Part shown: positions 62,543 through 64,000 of the stretch, piece after piece
Numbering within the stretch: position 1 is the stretch's first letter
Layout of the letters: each line of letters starts with the position of its first letter
From: Maribacter dokdonensis DSW-8
GTDB taxonomy: Bacteria > Bacteroidota > Bacteroidia > Flavobacteriales > Flavobacteriaceae
NCBI RefSeq assembly: GCF_001447995.1
Contig: NZ_LDPE01000001.1
Location: forward strand, 248,001-312,000
DNA: 64,000 bases
Direction: 5' to 3'
Program-made: the position numbers and the translations under genes
The notes under the pieces: model-generated
Told to the model about the DNA's origin: nothing
Database searches by the model: none
Seen by the model: the letters and a program-made list of their open reading frames with translations, nothing else

Positions 62543-63298
62543 TTATCGCTCATTTTTAAGTCTATCAAAATCTTTCTCTAATTGAAATAATTTTTCTTCT
62601 ATATTAAAATTGGTCTCTGGCAGTCTATGATAGAAAACGTATCGTACACGCCACATTTCCTTAATTTCCTTTAATTGGAGTACTACATCATCCACATTTT
62701 TATGATCTGCCCGCAACACAAAACTATCATTGGTAATAAACAATCTCCTTAAAATGATTTCCTTTTCCGTTACCGTAAAAACCAAGGTGCCATTATTAAG
62801 TTTTGAATATACCGCTGGCGGCACCCATTCCCCAATAGCAATATCCTTAGGGAACATTCCTAGTTCATTTCTACTCATTTCTAAATTTTGAACGGTGTAT
62901 GCCCTAAATTTTTTATCTGGATTTATAGGTAATGATAAAAAAGGGAGGTCTTGTATGTAAGAATCCTTGCTGAAATACTTTATATAATCGGTCTGATTCA
63001 CAGCTGTAATACAAGGTACTTTAATAAAGAATTCTTGCTCACCAAGGTCTTGCTCAACAGTTAAATTACCTTTGAACTTTAATAAATTATTTACCGTTAA
63101 TTCGGTTGTTAGCAAGTCATCTATAGGAATGCTAAAATAATTAGCAATTTTTATCAATGTTTCTAGTTTTGGCTCACTTCTCCCTTCTTCATAAGCACCC
63201 AAAGTACCTCGTTTTAAGTCGAATAGCTCTGCAAATGCTTGCTGACTAAGACTTTTTAAACTTCTGATTTTCCTAATATTTTTACCGAAATACGACAT
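62543..63298 (-). CDS. XRE-family repressor with LexA/S24-like C-terminal domain
   Basis: 251 residues. N-terminal helix-turn-helix: SLSQQAFAELFDLKRGTLGAYEEGRSEPK. The C-terminal ~150 residues have the GEWVPPAV and VFTVTEKEIILRR pattern of S24-type folds, without an obvious Ser-Lys cleavage dyad. It is divergent from the ybjN/pspA genes. The inverted repeat at 63303-63362 lies 5 bp from its ATG, so it likely represses that promoter. Confidence 0.85.
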   Translation of the reverse strand: MSYFGKNIRKIRSLKSLSQQAFAELFDLKRGTLGAYEEGRSEPKLETLIKIANYFSIPIDDLLTTELTVNNLLKFKGNLTVEQDLGEQEFFIKVPCITAVNQTDYIKYFSKDSYIQDLPFLSLPINPDKKFRAYTVQNLEMSRNELGMFPKDIAIGEWVPPAVYSKLNNGTLVFTVTEKEIILRRLFITNDSFVLRADHKNVDDVVLQLKEIKEMWRVRYVFYHRLPETNFNIEEKLFQLEKDFDRLKNER

Positions 63299-63302
63299 TA
63301 TT

Positions 63303-63362
63303 TTGCTAATTAAATTTGCAAATGATAAATATTTATTTATATTTGTCTAACAAAATTAGCAA
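63303..63362. promoter_or_regulatory. Promoter for the ybjN-pspA unit bracketed by an inverted repeat
   Basis: TTTG (63315-63318), exactly 19 bases, then TATATTTG (63338-63345) is a perfect Bacteroidota promoter on the plus strand. TTGCTAATT (63303-63311) and AATTAGCAA (63354-63362) are 9-bp inverted repeats, one on each side. The first is next to the XRE start; the second falls at about +1 to +10. Confidence 0.7.
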
Positions 63363-63430
63363 TAAATATTTGAATTGCTATTATTTTGAGCTATTAATTT
63401 TTGTTTAACCAATTTTAAAAACTCAATATC

Positions 63431-63478
63431 ATGTTCGTCGTAGTTATTTACATTTTAGCGCTCCTATTATCAATTTAG
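63431..63478 (+). CDS. Possible 15-residue hydrophobic micropeptide
   Basis: MFVVVIYILALLLSI, from ATG 63431 to TAG 63476-63478, is nearly all hydrophobic and long enough to half-span a membrane. It lies in the leader between the strong promoter and the ybjN-like gene. It is too short to prove by composition. It could equally be a chance frame. Confidence 0.25.
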   Translation: MFVVVIYILALLLSI

Positions 63479-63542
63479 GATTACGCACCAATATTATTTT
63501 GTATTATTGAATTTAAGAATCCACTTACAAAAACCAACACAA

Positions 63543-63938
63543 ATGAAAAACCACTTTAATATAACCAGAGATTACCTGCTTGAATTGAATTTTAATATTG
63601 TAAAGGAGAATAGGGCAGACGGAATTATGGTTGTTGAGAAAGAAGATTCTGGAATAAAAAATTTGATTTTGGGAGTATCGCCTCCAATTTTGATTATGGA
63701 ACAGTTTATATTCTCCGTTCACAATCAATCTGAAAAAATCTTTAAAAGCTTACTTCAGAAGAATAGAGATATCATTCACGGCGCTTTTGTTTTGGATGAA
63801 ACTGCAAACCGCGTCATATTCAGGGACACCTTACAAATTGAGAATATGGATTTGAACGAGTTTGAAGCCAGTCTTAATTCATTAAGCTTACTTATGAGTG
63901 AATACTCGGACAAAATCATTGAATTTTCTAAATATTAA
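63543..63938 (+). CDS. YbjN/type III chaperone-like protein
   Basis: 131 residues from ATG 63543. Early NITRDYLLELNFNIV and the late HGAFVLDETANRVIF...LDLNEFEASLNSL-like run match the YbjN/CesT-like fold, small dimeric chaperones. In flavobacteria such a gene often precedes pspA, as it does here with 13 bp between them. It probably assists the envelope-stress protein. Confidence 0.65.
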   Translation: MKNHFNITRDYLLELNFNIVKENRADGIMVVEKEDSGIKNLILGVSPPILIMEQFIFSVHNQSEKIFKSLLQKNRDIIHGAFVLDETANRVIFRDTLQIENMDLNEFEASLNSLSLLMSEYSDKIIEFSKY

Positions 63939-63951
63939 AAACAATAAAATC

Positions 63952-64000
63952 ATGAATATATTTAAAAGACTATTTAAAATAGGAGAGGCTGAAACCAATT
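63952..64000 (+). CDS. pspA: PspA/IM30 family protein, 5' end only
   Basis: The first 16 codons read MNIFKRLFKIGEAETN, the usual start of flavobacterial PspA/IM30 proteins, whose amphipathic first helix binds membranes. The rest is beyond the window. Its position after a YbjN-like gene supports the call. Confidence 0.75.
   Translation, partial: MNIFKRLFKIGEAETN

Noticed and set aside
1..64000. tRNA or rRNA genes
   Set aside because: No cloverleaf with a GGTTCGAATCC-type arm or conserved rRNA core was recognised; a covariance search could be run to confirm.

Overview
The window looks like a chromosome segment of a marine flavobacterium (Bacteroidota, Flavobacteriaceae, of the Maribacter/Zobellia type; the genus cannot be fixed from the sequence alone). 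It is AT-rich. Several intergenic regions carry the Bacteroidota promoter form TTG-N19/20-TAnnTTTG. There are many short-lipobox lipoproteins, a TonB-dependent receptor, a BspA-like giant protein with a type IX secretion (T9SS)-like C-terminus, and a family PL7 alginate lyase that points to life on brown algae. No tRNA, rRNA, CRISPR array, intact insertion sequence or prophage was seen.

Layout. 1-5100 is an accessory-looking stretch: the 3' end of a probable carbohydrate-active protein, a composite intergenic element made of 7-bp tandem repeats around a folded palindrome, a glycosyltransferase whose start codon lies in those repeats, a lipoprotein flanked by a second copy of the glycosyltransferase 3' end, and a DUF6161-like membrane protein. 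5100-8500 holds sulfur amino acid enzymes (a Cys/Met-type PLP enzyme convergent with a cystathionine beta-synthase) and a RidA-like protein. 8500-14850 has two Crp/Fnr regulators, a secreted beta-propeller-Dabb fusion paired with a GlcG/HbpS protein, and an overlapping thiamine salvage operon (thiM-thiE-tenA-thiD). 15000-18200 has the alginate lyase, an MDR oxidoreductase and D-lactate dehydrogenase. 18260-21400 is a peroxide module: an ankyrin protein and an exported catalase opposite oxyR. 21400-27040 is mostly housekeeping, with MenB and a second heptad-repeat region. 27140-31220 is a plus-strand operon for cytochrome/FG-GAP, 3D-domain, amidase and M14 peptidase proteins. 31290-36350 has OmpA and VWA lipoproteins and an XdhC-MocA-amidohydrolase cluster. 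36350-38400 has a small ORF, an ECF sigma factor with a membrane partner, and a GntR regulator with a palindromic operator.

The most unusual part is 39376-40066: four tandem copies of a 37-codon ORF on the minus strand. Three copies are almost identical and one is diverged, with mainly synonymous or conservative changes. The second highlight is the AraC locus at 44300-46505. Two copies of a tandem half-site operator sit at nearly the same distance from two CTTTGTAC promoter boxes, one ahead of a 58-codon ORF that is easy to miss and one ahead of a carboxymuconolactone decarboxylase gene. 46693-53057 encodes the 1888-residue BspA-like protein, translationally coupled to a lipoprotein. The remainder holds a TonB receptor, an old yellow enzyme, sugar-metabolism genes, two cold-shock proteins, and, at the right edge, a promoter bracketed by inverted repeats next to an XRE regulator and leading into a YbjN-like gene and the first 49 bases of pspA.
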